From contig NC_079887.1 in the NCBI RefSeq assembly GCF_029227915.1, positions 25,419,650-25,483,649 on the forward strand: a DNA stretch of 64,000 bases, read 5' to 3'. This DNA is from Hydractinia symbiolongicarpus. Its lineage: Eukaryota > Cnidaria > Hydrozoa > Anthoathecata > Hydractiniidae. The notes under the pieces were generated by a model. That model worked only from the letters and a program-made list of their open reading frames with translations. It had not been told where the DNA came from and did no database searches. Shown here piece after piece: positions 1 to 12,041 of the stretch (position 1 is the first letter of the stretch; the number at the start of each line of letters is the position of its first letter). Position numbers and translations under genes: made by a program.

Positions 1-65
1 CTGAAAACTACAAGTCTCATGCGTTTTAGTGGTGAAAAAATAATTTAAAAAATCGTTCAGGAAAT
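1..65 (+). repeat. Partial monomer at the left edge
   Basis: The last 65 bases of a monomer, from the segment after the dyad through the AT-rich tail. It matches 4,873 onward, as part of the 4,872-bp-offset duplication. The array continues to the left of the window. Confidence 0.95.
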
Positions 66-260
66 GAGTTTACTCCCTGGGTACTTTCTTTGTATACTTT
101 TGACTATACGGGCCGAGTCCTGGGTTTACGGGAAATGGCCGGTTTTCGTTTGCCGGCGATTAAACTCCTTTTATTCAGCGTCTCATCAAAAATGAAAACA
201 TTTTTAAAAACTACAAGTCTCATGGGCTTTAGTGGTAATTTAAAAAATCCTTTTGGAAAT
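66..260 (+). repeat. 195-bp monomer variant (first of four)
   Basis: An 8-bp deletion after AGTGGT (junction at about 236) gives AGTGGTAATTT instead of AGTGGTGAAATAATAATTT. The same variant occurs at 4,540-4,734, 4,938-5,132 and 11,847-12,041, always in a monomer with CATGGGCTTT. It is a useful tracer of duplication. Confidence 0.9.
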
Positions 261-535
261 GAGTTTACTCACAGGGTACTTTCTTTGTATACATTCGACT
301 ATACGGGCCAAGCCAGGATTTAAGGGAAATCGCGGGTTTTTGTTTGCCGGCATTCTTTGCATACATTTGACTATACTGGCCGAGTCCGGGGTTTACGGGA
401 AATGGCGGGTTTTTGTTTGCCGGCGATTAAACTTCTTTTATTCAGCGTCTCATGAAAAATGAAAACATTTTTGAAAACTACAAGTCTCACGCGTTTTAGT
501 GTTGAAAAGATAATTTAAAAAATCGCTTTGGAAAT
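261..535 (+). repeat. 275-bp unit with an internal 72-bp partial monomer
   Basis: After TTTGCCGGC at about 351 the sequence returns to ATTCTTTGCATAC, repeating monomer positions 21-92 before continuing. The extra piece spans about 352-423. It carries its own changes (GCATAC, ACTATACTGG), so it did not arise in the last step of amplification. A 1-bp deletion (AAGCCAGG) lies in the same unit. Confidence 0.9.
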
Positions 536-1347
536 GAGTTTACTCACAGGGCACTTTCTTTGTATACATTCGACTATACGGGCCAAGCCCGTGATTTACG
601 GGAAATCGCGGGTTTTCATTTGCCGGCGATTAAACCCCTTTCATTAAGCGTGTCATCAAAAATGAAAACATTTTTGAAATCTACAAGTCTCATGCGTTTT
701 AGTGGTGAAAAGATAATTTAAAAAATCGTTTTGGAAATGAGTTTACTCAAAGGGTACTTTCTTTGTATACTTTTGACTATACGGGCCGAGTCCAGGATTT
801 ACGGGAAATCGCGGGTTTTCGTTTGCCGGCGATTAAACTTCTTTTATCCAGCGTCTCATCAAAAATGAAAACATTTTTGAGAACTACAAGTCTCATGCGT
901 TTTAGTGGTGAAAAGATAATTTAAAAAATCGTTTTGGAAATGAGTTTACTCACAGGACACTTTCTTTGTATACATTCGACTATACGGGACAAGCCCGGGA
1001 TTTACGGGAAATCGCGGGTTTTCGTTTGCCGGCGATTAAACCTCTTTCATTAAGCGTCTCATTAAAAATGAAAACATTTTTGAAAACTATAAGTCTCATT
1101 CGTTCTAGTGGTGCAGAAATAATTTAAAAAATCGTTCGGGAAATGAGTTTACTCAAAGGGTACTTTCTTTGTATACTTTTGACTATACGGGCCGAGTCCA
1201 GGATTTACGGGAAATCGCGGGTTTTCGTTTGCCGGCGATTAAACTTCTTTTATCCAGCGTCTCATCAAAAATGAAAACATTTTTGAGAACTACAAGTCTC
1301 ATGCGTTTTAGTGGTGAAAAGATAATTTAAAAAATCGTTTTGGAAAT

Positions 1348-2565
1348 GAGTTTACTCACAGGACACTTTCTTTGTATACATTCGACTATACGGGCCAAGC
1401 CCGTGATTTACGGGAAATCGCGGGTTTTCATTTGCCGGCGATTAAACCCCTTTCATTAAGCGTATCATCAAAAATGAAAACATTTTTGAAAACTACAAGT
1501 CTCATGCGTTTTAGTGGAGAAAAAATAATTTAAAAAATCGTTCGGGAAATGAGTTTACTCCCTGGGTACTTTCTTTGTATACATTCGACTATACGGGACA
1601 AGCCCGGGATTTACGGGAAATCGCGGGTTTTCGTTTGCCGGCGATTAAACCTCTTTCATTAAGCGTCTCATTAAAAATGAAAACATTTTTGAAAACTATA
1701 AGTCTCATTCGTTCTAGTGGTGCAGAAATAATTTAAAAAATCGTTCGGGAAATGAGTTTACTCAAAGAGTACTTTCTTTGTATACATTCAACTATACGGG
1801 ACAAGCCCGGGATTTACGGGAAATCGCGGGTTTTCGTTTGCCGGCAATTAAACTTCTTTTATCCAGCGTCTCATCAAAAATGAAAACATTTTTAAAAACT
1901 ACAAGTCTCATGCGTTTTAGTGGTGAAAAGATAATTTAAAAAATCGTTTTGGAAATGAGTTTACTCACAGGACACTTTCTTTGTATACATTCGACTATAC
2001 GGGCCAAGCCCGTGATTTACGGGAAATCGCGGGTTTTCATTTGCCGGCGATTAAACCCCTTTCATTAAGCGTATCATCAAAAATGAAAACATTTTTGAAA
2101 ACTACAAGTCTCATGCATTTTAGTGGAGAAAAAATAATTTAAAAAATCGTTCGGGAAATGAGTTTACTCCCTGGGTACTTTCTTTGTATACATTCGACTA
2201 TACGGGACAAGCCCGGGATTTACGGGAAATCGCGGGTTTTCGTTTGCCGGCGATTAAACCTCTTTCATTAAGCGTCTCATTAAAAATGAAAACATTTTTG
2301 AAAACTATAAGTCTCATTCGTTCTAGTGGTGCAGAAATAATTTAAAAAATCGTTCGGGAAATGAGTTTACTCAAAGAGTACTTTCTTTGTATACTTTTGA
2401 CTATACGGGCCGAGTCCGGGATTTACGGGAAATCGCGGGTTTTCGTTTGCCGGCAATTAAACTTCTTTTATCCAGCGTCTCATCAAAAATGAAAACATTT
2501 TTGAAAACTACAAGTCTCATGCGTTTTAGTGGTGAAAAGATAATTTAAAAAATCGTTTTGGAAAT
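1348..2565 (+). repeat. Two copies of a 609-bp three-monomer higher-order unit (block 1)
   Basis: The order is CACAGGACAC with CCCGTG, then CCCTGG with GGGACAAG and a GTGCAGAA tail, then CAAAGAG with TTCTTTTATCC. Units start at 1,348, 1,551, 1,754 and again at 1,957, 2,160, 2,363. The third monomer of the first copy has CATTCAAC where the second has CTTTTGAC, so the copies are not identical. Confidence 0.8.
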
Positions 2566-3781
2566 GAGTTTACTCACAGGGTACTTTCTTTGTATACATT
2601 CGACTATACGGGCCAAGTCCGGGATTTACGGGAAATCGCGGGTTTTCGTTTGCCGGCGATTAAACCACTTTCATTAAGCGTCTCATCAAAAATAAAAACA
2701 TTTCTGAAAACTACAAGTCTCATGCGTTTTAGTGGTGGAAAGATAATTTAAAAAATCGTTCGGGAAATGAGTTTACTCCCTGGGTACTTTCTTTGTATAC
2801 TTTTGACTATACGGGCCGAGTCCGGGATTTACGGGAAATCGCGGGTTTTAGTTTGCCGGCGATTAAACTTCTTTTATCCAGCGTCTCATCAAAAATGAAA
2901 ACATTTTTAAAAACCAAAAGTCTCATGCGTTTTAGTGGTGAAAAAATAATATAAAAAATCGTTCGGGAAATGAGTTTACTCCATGGGTACTTTCTTTGTA
3001 TACTTTTGACTATACGGGCCGAGTCCTGGGTTTACGGGAAATGGCGGGTTTCGTTTGCCGGCGATTAAACTCCTTTTATTCAGCGTCTCATCAAAAATGA
3101 AAACATTTTTAAAAACTACAAGTCTCATGGGCTTTAGTGGTGAAATAATAATTTAAAAAATCGTTTTGGAAATGAGTTTACTCACAGGGTACTTTCTTTG
3201 TATACATTCGACTATACGGGCCAAGCCCGGGATTTACGGGAAATCGCGGGTTTTCGTTTGCCGGCGATTAAACCACTTTCATTAAGCGTCTCATCAAAAA
3301 TAAAAACATTTCTGAAAACTACAAGTCTCATGCGTTTTAGTGGTGAAAAAATAATTTAAGAAATCGTTCGGGAAATGAGTTTACTCCCTGGGTACTTTCT
3401 TTGTATACTTTTGGCTATACGGGCCGAGTCCGGGATTCACGGGAAGTCGCGGGTTTTCGTTTGAGGGCGATTAAACTTCTTTTATTCAGCGTCTCATCAA
3501 AAATGAAAACATTTTTATAAACTACAAGTCTCATGGGCTTTAGTGGTGAAATAATAATTTAAAAAATCGTTCGGGAAATACGTTTACACCCTGGGTACTT
3601 TCTTTGTATACTTTTGACTATACGGGCTGAGTCCGGGAGTTACGGGAAATCGCGGGTTTTCGTGTGCCGGCGATTAAAACTCTTTCATTAAGCGTCTTAT
3701 TAAAAATGAAAACATTTTTGAAAACTACAAGTCTCATTCGTTCTAGTGGTGCAGAAATAATTTAAAAATCGTTCGGGAAAT

Positions 3782-3930
3782 GAGTTTACTTACAGGGTAC
3801 TTTCTTTGTATACATTCGACATTACGGGCCAAGCCCAGGATTTAAGGGAAATCGCGGATTTTCGTTTGCCGGCGATTAAACCACTTTCATTAGGTGTTTC
3901 ATCAAAAATGAAAAAAAATCGTTCGGAAAT
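3782..3930 (+). repeat. 149-bp deleted monomer (first copy)
   Basis: The right part of the monomer is lost: AAAAATGAAAA is joined directly to AAAATCGTTCGG. The loss runs from the middle of the dyad to the A-run before TCGTT and includes ACTACAAGTCTCATGCG. The breakpoints fall in runs of A, consistent with deletion between short matching A tracts. One further G is missing (TTCGGAAAT). Confidence 0.9.
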
Positions 3931-4539
3931 GAGTTTACTCCCTGGGTACTTTCTTTGTATACTTTTGACTATACGGGCCGAGTCCGGGATTTACGGGAAA
4001 TCGCGGGTTTTCGTTTGCCGGCGATTAAACTTCTTTTATCCAGCGTCTCATCAAAAATGAAAACATTTTTGAAAACTACAAGTCCCATGCGTTTTAGTGG
4101 TGAAAAGATAATTTAAAAAATCCTTTTGGAAATGAGTTTACTCACAGGGTACTTTCTTTGTATACATTCGACTATATGGGCCAAGCCCGGGATTTACGGA
4201 AAATGGCGGGTTTTCGTTTGCCGGCGATTAAACCACTTTCATTAAGCGTCTCATCAAAAATAAAAACATTTCTGAAAACTACAAGTCTCATGCGTTTTAG
4301 TGGTGAAAAAATAATTTAAAAAATCGTTCAGGAAATGAGTTTACTCCCTGGGTACTTTCTTTGTATACTTTTGACTATATGGGCCGAGTCCGGGATTTAC
4401 GGGAAATCGCGGGTTTTCGTTTGCCGGCGATTAAACTTCTTTTATTCAGCGTCTCATCAAAAATGAAAACATTTTTGAAAACTACAAGTCTCATGCGTTT
4501 TAGTGGTGAAAAAATAATATAAAAAATCGTTCGGGAAAT

Positions 4540-4734
4540 GAGTTTACTCCCTGGGTACTTTCTTTGTATACTTTTGACTATACGGGCCGAGTCCTGGGTT
4601 TACGGGAAATGGCCGGTTTTCGTTTGCCGGCGATTAAACTCCTTTTATTCAGCGTCTCATCAAAAATGAAAACATTTTTAAAAACTACAAGTCTCATGGG
4701 CTTTAGTGGTAATTTAAAAAATCCTTTTGGAAAT
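4540..4734 (+). repeat. 195-bp monomer variant (second)
   Basis: It has the same 8-bp deletion, junction near 4,710. Because 195 is divisible by 3, a reading frame passes through into the next monomer and produces a 118-codon open frame at 4,564-4,920. The same occurs at 11,871-12,227. This is a length effect, not a gene. Confidence 0.9.
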
Positions 4735-4937
4735 GAGTTTACTCACAGGGTACTTTCTTTGTATACATTCGACTATATGGGCCAAGCCCGGGATTTACGG
4801 GAAATCGCGGGTTTTCGTTTGCCGGCGATTAAACCACTTTCATTAAGCGTCTCATCAAAAATAAAAACATTTCTGAAAACTACAAGTCTCATGCGTTTTA
4901 GTGGTGAAAAAATAATTTAAAAAATCGTTCAGGAAAT

Positions 4938-5132
4938 GAGTTTACTCCCTGGGTACTTTCTTTGTATACTTTTGACTATACGGGCCGAGTCCTGGGTTTA
5001 CGGGAAATGGCCGGTTTTCGTTTGCCGGCGATTAAACTCCTTTTATTCAGCGTCTCATCAAAAATGAAAACATTTTTAAAAACTACAAGTCTCATGGGCT
5101 TTAGTGGTAATTTAAAAAATCCTTTTGGAAAT
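4938..5132 (+). repeat. 195-bp monomer variant (third)
   Basis: Deletion junction near 5,108. It lies 4,872 bp from the copy at 66 and is followed, as there, by a 275-bp unit. Confidence 0.9.
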
Positions 5133-5407
5133 GAGTTTACTCACAGGGTACTTTCTTTGTATACATTCGACTATACGGGCCAAGCCAGGATTTAAGGGAA
5201 ATCGCGGGTTTTTGTTTGCCGGCATTCTTTGCATACATTTGACTATACTGGCCGAGTCCGGGGTTTACGGGAAATGGCGGGTTTTTGTTTGCCGGCGATT
5301 AAACTTCTTTTATTCAGCGTCTCATGAAAAATGAAAACATTTTTGAAAACTACAAGTCTCACGCGTTTTAGTGTTGAAAAGATAATTTAAAAAATCGCTT
5401 TGGAAAT
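5133..5407 (+). repeat. 275-bp unit, second copy
   Basis: Identical in design to the unit at 261, with the extra 72 bp at about 5,224-5,295. The two are 4,872 bp apart, so the partial duplication happened once and was then copied with its surroundings. Confidence 0.9.
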
Positions 5408-5813
5408 GAGTTTACTCACAGGGCACTTTCTTTGTATACATTCGACTATACGGGCCAAGCCCGTGATTTACGGGAAATCGCGGGTTTTCATTTGCCGGCG
5501 ATTAAACCCCTTTCATTAAGCGTGTCATCAAAAATGAAAACATTTTTGAAATCTACAAGTCTCATGCGTTTTAGTGGTGAAAAGATAATTTAAAAAATCG
5601 TTTTGGAAATGAGTTTACTCAAAGGGTACTTTCTTTGTATACTTTTGACTATACGGGCCGAGTCCAGGATTTACGGGAAATCGCGGGTTTTCGTTTGCCG
5701 GCGATTAAACTTCTTTTATCCAGCGTCTCATCAAAAATGAAAACATTTTTGAGAACTACAAGTCTCATGCGTTTTAGTGGTGAAAAGATAATTTAAAAAA
5801 TCGTTTTGGAAAT

Positions 5814-7031
5814 GAGTTTACTCACAGGACACTTTCTTTGTATACATTCGACTATACGGGCCAAGCCCGTGATTTACGGGAAATCGCGGGTTTTCATTTG
5901 CCGGCGATTAAACCCCTTTCATTAAGCGTATCATCAAAAATGAAAACATTTTTGAAAACTACAAGTCTCATGCGTTTTAGTGGAGAAAAAATAATTTAAA
6001 AAATCGTTCGGGAAATGAGTTTACTCCCTGGGTACTTTATTTGTATACATTCGACTATACGGGACAAGCCCGGGATTTACGGGAAATCGCGGGTTTTCGT
6101 TTGCCGGCGATTAAACCTCTTTCATTAAGCGTTTCATTAAAAATGAAAACATTTTTGAAAACTATAAGTCTCATTCGTTCTAGTGGTGCAGAAATAATTT
6201 AAAAAATCGTTCGGGAAATGAGTTTACTCAAAGGGTACTTTCTTTGTATACTTTTGACTATACGGGCCGAGTCCAGGATTTACGGGAAATCGCGGGATTT
6301 CGTTTGCCGGCGATTAAACTTCTTTTATCCAGCGTCTCATCAAAAATGAAAACATTTTTGAGAACTACAAGTCTTATGCGTTTTAGTGGTGAAAAGATAA
6401 TTTAAAAAATCGTTTTGGAAATGAGTTTACTCACAGGACACTTTCTTTGTATACATTCGACTATACGGGCCAAGCCCGTGATTTACGGGAAATCGCGGGT
6501 TTTCATTTGCCGGCGATTAAACCCCTTTCATTAAGCGTATCATCAAAAATGAAAACATTTTTGAAAACTACAAGTCTCATGCGTTTTAGTGGAGAAAAAA
6601 TAATTTAAAAAATCGTTCGGGAAATGAGTTTACTCCCTGGGTACTTTCTTTGTATACATTCGACTGTACGGGACAAGCCCGGGATTTACGGGAAATCGCA
6701 GGTTTTCGTTTGCCGGCGATTAAACCTCTTTCATTAAGCGTCTCATTAAAAATGAAAACATTTTTGAAAACTATAAGTCTCATTCGTTCTAGTGGTGCAG
6801 AAATAATTTAAAAAATCGTTCGGGAAATGAGTTTACTCAAAGAGTACTTTCTTTGTATACATTCGACTATACGGGACAAGCCCGGGATTTACGGGAAATC
6901 GCGGGTTTTCGTTTGCCGGCAATTAAACTTCTTTTATCCAGCGTCTCATCAAAAATGAAAACATTTTTAAAAACTACAAGTCTCATGCGTTTTAGTGGTG
7001 AAAAGATAATTTAAAAAATCGTTTTGGAAAT
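5814..7031 (+). repeat. Two copies of the 609-bp unit (block 2)
   Basis: Same monomer order as the block at 1,348, starting at 5,814, 6,017, 6,220 and 6,423, 6,626, 6,829. The first copy matches 1,348 onward at an offset of 4,466 bp (22 monomers). A single-base change gives TTTATTTGT near 6,038. Confidence 0.8.
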
Positions 7032-7640
7032 GAGTTTACTCACAGGACACTTTCTTTGTATACATTCGACTATACGGGCCGAGCCCGTGATTTACGGGAA
7101 ATCGCGGGTTTTCGTTTGCCGGCAATTAAACTTCTTTTATCCAGCGTCTCATCAAAAATGAAAACATTTTTGAAAACTACAAGTCTCATGCGTTTTAGTG
7201 GTGAAAAGATAATTTAAAAAATCGTTTTGGAAATGAGTTTACTCACAGGGTACTTTCTTTGTATACATTCGACTATACGGGCCAAGCCCGGGATTTACGG
7301 GAAATCGCGGGTTTTCGTTTGCCGGCGATTAAACCACTTTCATTAAGCGTCTCATCAAAAATAAAAACATTTCTGAAAACTACAAGTCTCATGCGTTTTA
7401 GTGGTGAAAAGATAATTTAAAAAATCGTTCGGGAAGTGAGTTTACTCCCTGGGTACTTTCTTTGTATGCTTTTGACTATACGGGCCGAGTCCTGGGTTCA
7501 CGGGAAATGGTGGGTTTTCGTTTGCCGGCGATTAAACTCCTTTTATTCAGCGTCTCATCAAAAATGAAAACATTTTTGAAAACTACAAGTCTCATGCGTT
7601 TTAGTGGTGAAAAGATAATTTAAAAGATCGTTCGGGAAAT

Positions 7641-8858
7641 GAGTTTACTACCTGGGTACTTTCTTTGTATACTTTTGACTATACGGGCCGAGTCCTGGGT
7701 TTACGGGAAATGGCGGGTTTTCGTTTGCCGGCGATTAAACCCCTTTCATTAAGCGTATCATCAAAAATGAAAACATTTTTGAAAACTACAAGTCTCATGC
7801 GTTTTAGTGGAGAAAAAATAATTTAAAAAATCGTTCGGGAAATGAGTTTACTCCCTGGGTACTTTCTTTGTATACATTCGACTATACGGGACAAGCCCGG
7901 GATTTACGGGAAATCGCGGGTTTTCGTTTGCCGGCGATTAAACCTCTTTCATTAAGCGTCTCATTAAAAATGAAAACATTTTTGAAAACTATAAGTCTCA
8001 TTCGTTCTAGTGGTGCAGAAATAATTTAAAAAATCGTTCGGGAAATGAGTTTACTCAAAGAGTACTTTCTTTGTATACATTCGACTATACGGGACAAGCC
8101 CGGGATTTACGGGAAATCGCGGGTTTTCGTTTGCCGGCAATTAAACTTCTTTTATCCAGCGTCTCATCAAAAATGAAAACATTTTTGAAAACTACAAGTC
8201 TCATGCGTTTTAGTGGTGAAAAGATAATTTAAAAAATCGTTTTGGAAATGAGTTTACTCACAGGACACTTTCTTTGTATACATTCGACTATACGGGCCAA
8301 GCCCGTGATTTACGGGAAATCGCGGGTTTTCATTTGCCGGCGATTAAACCCCTTTCATTAAGCGTATCATCAAAAATGAAAACATTTTTGAAAACTACAA
8401 GTCTCATGCATTTTAGTGGAGAAAAAATAATTTAAAAAATCGTTCGGGAAATGAGTTTAATCCCTGGGTACTTTCTTTGTATACATTCGACTATACGGGA
8501 CAAGCCCGGGATTTACGGGAAATCGCGGGTTTTCGTTTGCCGGCGATTAAACCTCTTTCATTAAGCGTCTCATTAAAAATGAAAACATTTTTGAAAACTA
8601 TAAGTCTCATTCGTTCTAGTGGTGCAGAAATAATTTAAAAAATCGTTCGGGAAATGAGTTTACTCAAAGAGTACTTTCTTTGTATACTTTTGACTATACG
8701 GGCCGAGTCCGGGATTTACGGGAAATCGCGGGTTTTCGTTTGCCGGCAATTAAACTTCTTTTATCCAGCGTCTCATCAAAAATGAAAACATTTTTGAAAA
8801 CTACAAGTCTCATGCGTTTTAGTGGTGAAAAGATAATTTAAAAAATCGTTTTGGAAAT
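7641..8858 (+). repeat. Two copies of the 609-bp unit (block 3), first monomer chimeric
   Basis: Units start at 7,641, 7,844, 8,047 and 8,250, 8,453, 8,656. The unit at 7,641 begins like a CTTTTGAC monomer (CTACCTGG, GAGTCCTGGG) but ends like the first monomer of the trimer (CCCCTTTC, GCGTATC, AGTGGAG). This suggests recombination or gene conversion inside the monomer. Confidence 0.75.
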
Positions 8859-9370
8859 GAGTTTACTCACAGGGTACTTTCTTTGTATACATTCGACTAT
8901 ACGGGCCAAGCCCGGGATTTACGGGAAATCGCGGGTTTTCGTTTGCCGGCGATTAAACCACTTTCATTAAGCGTCTCATCAAAAATAAAAACATTTCTGA
9001 AAACTACAAGTCTCATGCGTTTTAGTGGTGAAAAGATAATTTAAAAAATCGTTCGGGAAGTGAGTTTACTCCCTGGGTACTTTCTTTGTATGCTTTTGAC
9101 TATACGGGCCGAGTCCTGGGTTCACGGGAAATGGCGGGTTTTCGTTTGCGGGCGATTAAACTCCTTTTATTCAGCGTCTCATCAAAAATGAAAACATTTT
9201 TGAAAACTACAAGTCTCATGCGTTTTAGTGGTGAAAAGATAATTTAAAAGATCGTTCGGGAAATGAGTTTACTACCTGGGTACTTTCTTTGTATACTTTT
9301 GACTATACGGGCCGAGTCCTGGGTTTACGGGAAATGGCGGGTTTTCGTTTGCCGGCGATTAAACTCCTTT
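8859..9370 (+). repeat. Copy of 7,235-7,746 at offset 1,624 bp
   Basis: Both segments carry a CACAGGG/CCACTTTC unit followed by a GGGAAGTGAG unit with TATGCTTTTGAC, and then a CTACCTGG unit. The offset equals eight monomers. Minor differences exist, for example TTTGCCGG versus TTTGCGGG near 9,147. Confidence 0.75.
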
Positions 9371-11088
9371 TATTCAGCGTCTCATCAAAAATGAAAACAT
9401 TTTTAAAAACTACAAGTCTCATGGGCTTCAGTGGTGAAATAATAATTTAAAAAATCGTTCGGGAAATGAGTTTACTCCCTGGGTACTTTCTTTGTATACT
9501 TTTGACTATACGGGACAAGCCCGGGATTTACAGGAAATCGCGGGTTTTGTTTGCCGGCTATTAAACCTCTTTCATTAAGCGTCTCATTAAAAATGAAAAC
9601 ATTTTTGAAAACTACAAGTCTCATTCGTTCTAGTGGTGCAGAAATAATTTAAAAAATCGTTCGGGAAATGAGTTTACTCAAAGGGTACTTTCTTTGTATA
9701 CTTTTGATTATACGGGCCGAGTCGGGGATTTACGGGAAATCGCGGGTTTTCGTTTGCCGGCGATTAAACTTCTTTTATCCAGCGTCTCATCAAAAATAAA
9801 AACGTTTTTGAAAACTACAAGTCTCATGCGTTTTAGTGGTGAAAAGATAATTTAAAAAATCGTTTTGGAAATGAGTTTACTCACAGGGTACTTTCTTTGT
9901 ATACATTCGACTATAAGGGCCAAGCCCGGGATTTACGGGAAATCGCGGGTTTTCGTTTGGCGGCGATTAAACCACTTTCATTAAGCGTCTCATCAAAAAT
10001 AAAAACATTTCTGAAAACTACAAGTCTCATGCGTTTTAGTGGTGAAAAAATAATTTAAAAAATCGTTCGGGAAATAAGTTTACTCCCTGGGTACTTTCTT
10101 TGTATACTTTTGACTATACGGGCCGAGTCCGGGATTTACGGGAAATCGCGGGTTTTAGTTTGCCGGCGATTAAACTTCTTTTATCCAGCGTCTCATCAAA
10201 AATGAAAACATTTTTAAAAACCAAAAGTCTCATGCGTTTTAGTGGTGAAAAAATAATATAAAAAATCGTTCGGGAAATGAGTTTACTCCCTGGGTACTTT
10301 CTTTGTATACTTTTGACTATACGGGCCGAGTCCTGGGTTTACGGGAAATGGCGGGTTTCGTTTGCCGGCGATTAAACTCCTTTTATTCAGCGTCTCATCA
10401 AAAATGAAAACATTTTTAAAAACTACAAGTCTCATGGGCTTTAGTGGTGAAATAATAATTTAAAAAATCGTTTTGGAAATGAGTTTACTCACAGGGTACT
10501 TTCTTTGTATACATTCGACTATACGGGCCAAGCCCGGGATTTACGGGAAATCGCGGGTTTTCGTTTGCCGGCGATTAAACCACTTTCATTAAGCGTCTCA
10601 TCAAAAATAAAAACATTTCTGAAAACTACAAGTCTCATGCGTTTTAGTGGTGAAAAAATAATTTAAGAAATCGTTCGGGAAATGAGTTTACTCCCTGGGT
10701 ACTTTCTTTGTATACTTTTGGCTATACGGGCCGAGTCCGGGATTCACGGGAAGTCGCGGGTTTTCGTTTGAGGGCGATTAAACTTCTTTTATTCAGCGTC
10801 TCATCAAAAATGAAAACATTTTTATAAACTACAAGTCTCATGGGCTTTAGTGGTGAAATAATAATTTAAAAAATCGTTCGGGAAATACGTTTACACCCTG
10901 GGTACTTTCTTTGTATACTTTTGACTATACGGGCTGAGTCCGGGAGTTACGGGAAATCGCGGGTTTTCGTGTGCCGGCGATTAAACCTCTTTCATTAAGC
11001 GTCTTATTAAAAATGAAAACATTTTTGAAAACTACAAGTCTCATTCGTTCTAGTGGTGCAGAAATAATTTAAAAATCGTTCGGGAAAT

Positions 11089-11237
11089 GAGTTTACTTAC
11101 AGGGTACTTTCTTTGTATACATTCGACATTACGGGCCAAGCCCAGGATTTAAGGGAAATCGCGGATTTTCGTTTGCCGGCGATTAAACCACTTTCATTAG
11201 GTGTTTCATCAAAAATGAAAAAAAATCGTTCGGAAAT
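11089..11237 (+). repeat. 149-bp deleted monomer (second copy)
   Basis: Same junction as at 3,782 and at the same 7,307-bp offset, with the neighbouring ACATTACGGG variant also shared. Confidence 0.9.
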
Positions 11238-11846
11238 GAGTTTACTCCCTGGGTACTTTCTTTGTATACTTTTGACTATACGGGCCGAGTCCGGGATTTA
11301 CGGGAAATCGCGGGTTTTCGTTTGCCGGCGATTAAACTTCTTTTATCCAGCGTCTCATCAAAAATGAAAACATTTTTGAAAACTACAAGTCCCATGCGTT
11401 TTAGTGGTGAAAAGATAATTTAAAAAATCCTTTTGGAAATGAGTTTACTCACAGGGTACTTTCTTTGTATACATTCGACTATATGGGCCAAGCCCGGGAT
11501 TTACGGGAAATCGCGGGTTTTCGTTTGCCGGCGATTAAACCACTTTCATTAAGCGTCTCATCAAAAATAAAAACATTTCTGAAAACTACAAGTCTCATGC
11601 GTTTTAGTGGTGAAAAAATAATTTAAAAAATCGTTCAGGAAATGAGTTTACTCCCTGGGTACTTTCTTTGTATACTTTTGACTATATGGGCCGAGTCCGG
11701 GATTTACGGGAAATCGCGGGTTTTCGTTTGCCGGCGATTAAACTTCTTTTATTCAGCGTCTCATCAAAAATGAAAACATTTTTGAAAACTACAAGTCTCA
11801 TGCGTTTTAGTGGTGAAAAAATAATATAAAAAATCGTTCGGGAAAT

Positions 11847-12041
11847 GAGTTTACTCCCTGGGTACTTTCTTTGTATACTTTTGACTATACGGGCCGAGTC
11901 CTGGGTTTACGGGAAATGGCCGGTTTTCGTTTGCCGGCGATTAAACTCCTTTTATTCAGCGTCTCATCAAAAATGAAAACATTTTTAAAAACTACAAGTC
12001 TCATGGGCTTTAGTGGTAATTTAAAAAATCCTTTTGGAAAT
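11847..12041 (+). repeat. 195-bp monomer variant (fourth)
   Basis: Deletion junction near 12,018. It lies 7,307 bp from the copy at 4,540. A local repeat of 601 bp (two 203-bp units plus this one) follows: 11,644 to about 12,010 recurs at 12,245 to about 12,611. The next unit there does not carry the deletion. Confidence 0.85.

Larger units (their letters stand above)
4873..5857 (+). repeat. Copy of 1-985 at offset 4,872 bp
   Basis: The two segments look identical along their length, including the 195-bp monomer and the 275-bp monomer with its internal partial duplication. The offset is exactly 24 x 203. They diverge where 985 onward reads GGGACAAGCCCGGG and 5,857 onward reads GGGCCAAGCCCGTG. 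From 1,348/5,814 the match resumes at offset 4,466, so the two differ by a 406-bp (two-monomer) indel. Confidence 0.85.

Noticed and set aside
81-200. An exact canonical CENP-B box within the monomer
   Set aside because: I checked the TTCG occurrences in the main classes (TTCGTTTG, TTCGGGAA, TTCGTTCT, TTCGACTA); none has A and CGGG at canonical spacing. Only the shortened form at positions 34-47 comes close.
4564-4920. 118-codon open frame, with an identical copy at 11,871-12,227
   Set aside because: It runs through a 195-bp monomer, whose length is divisible by 3, into the next monomer. The translation is the same repeat peptide twice. No start context, codon bias or family match.
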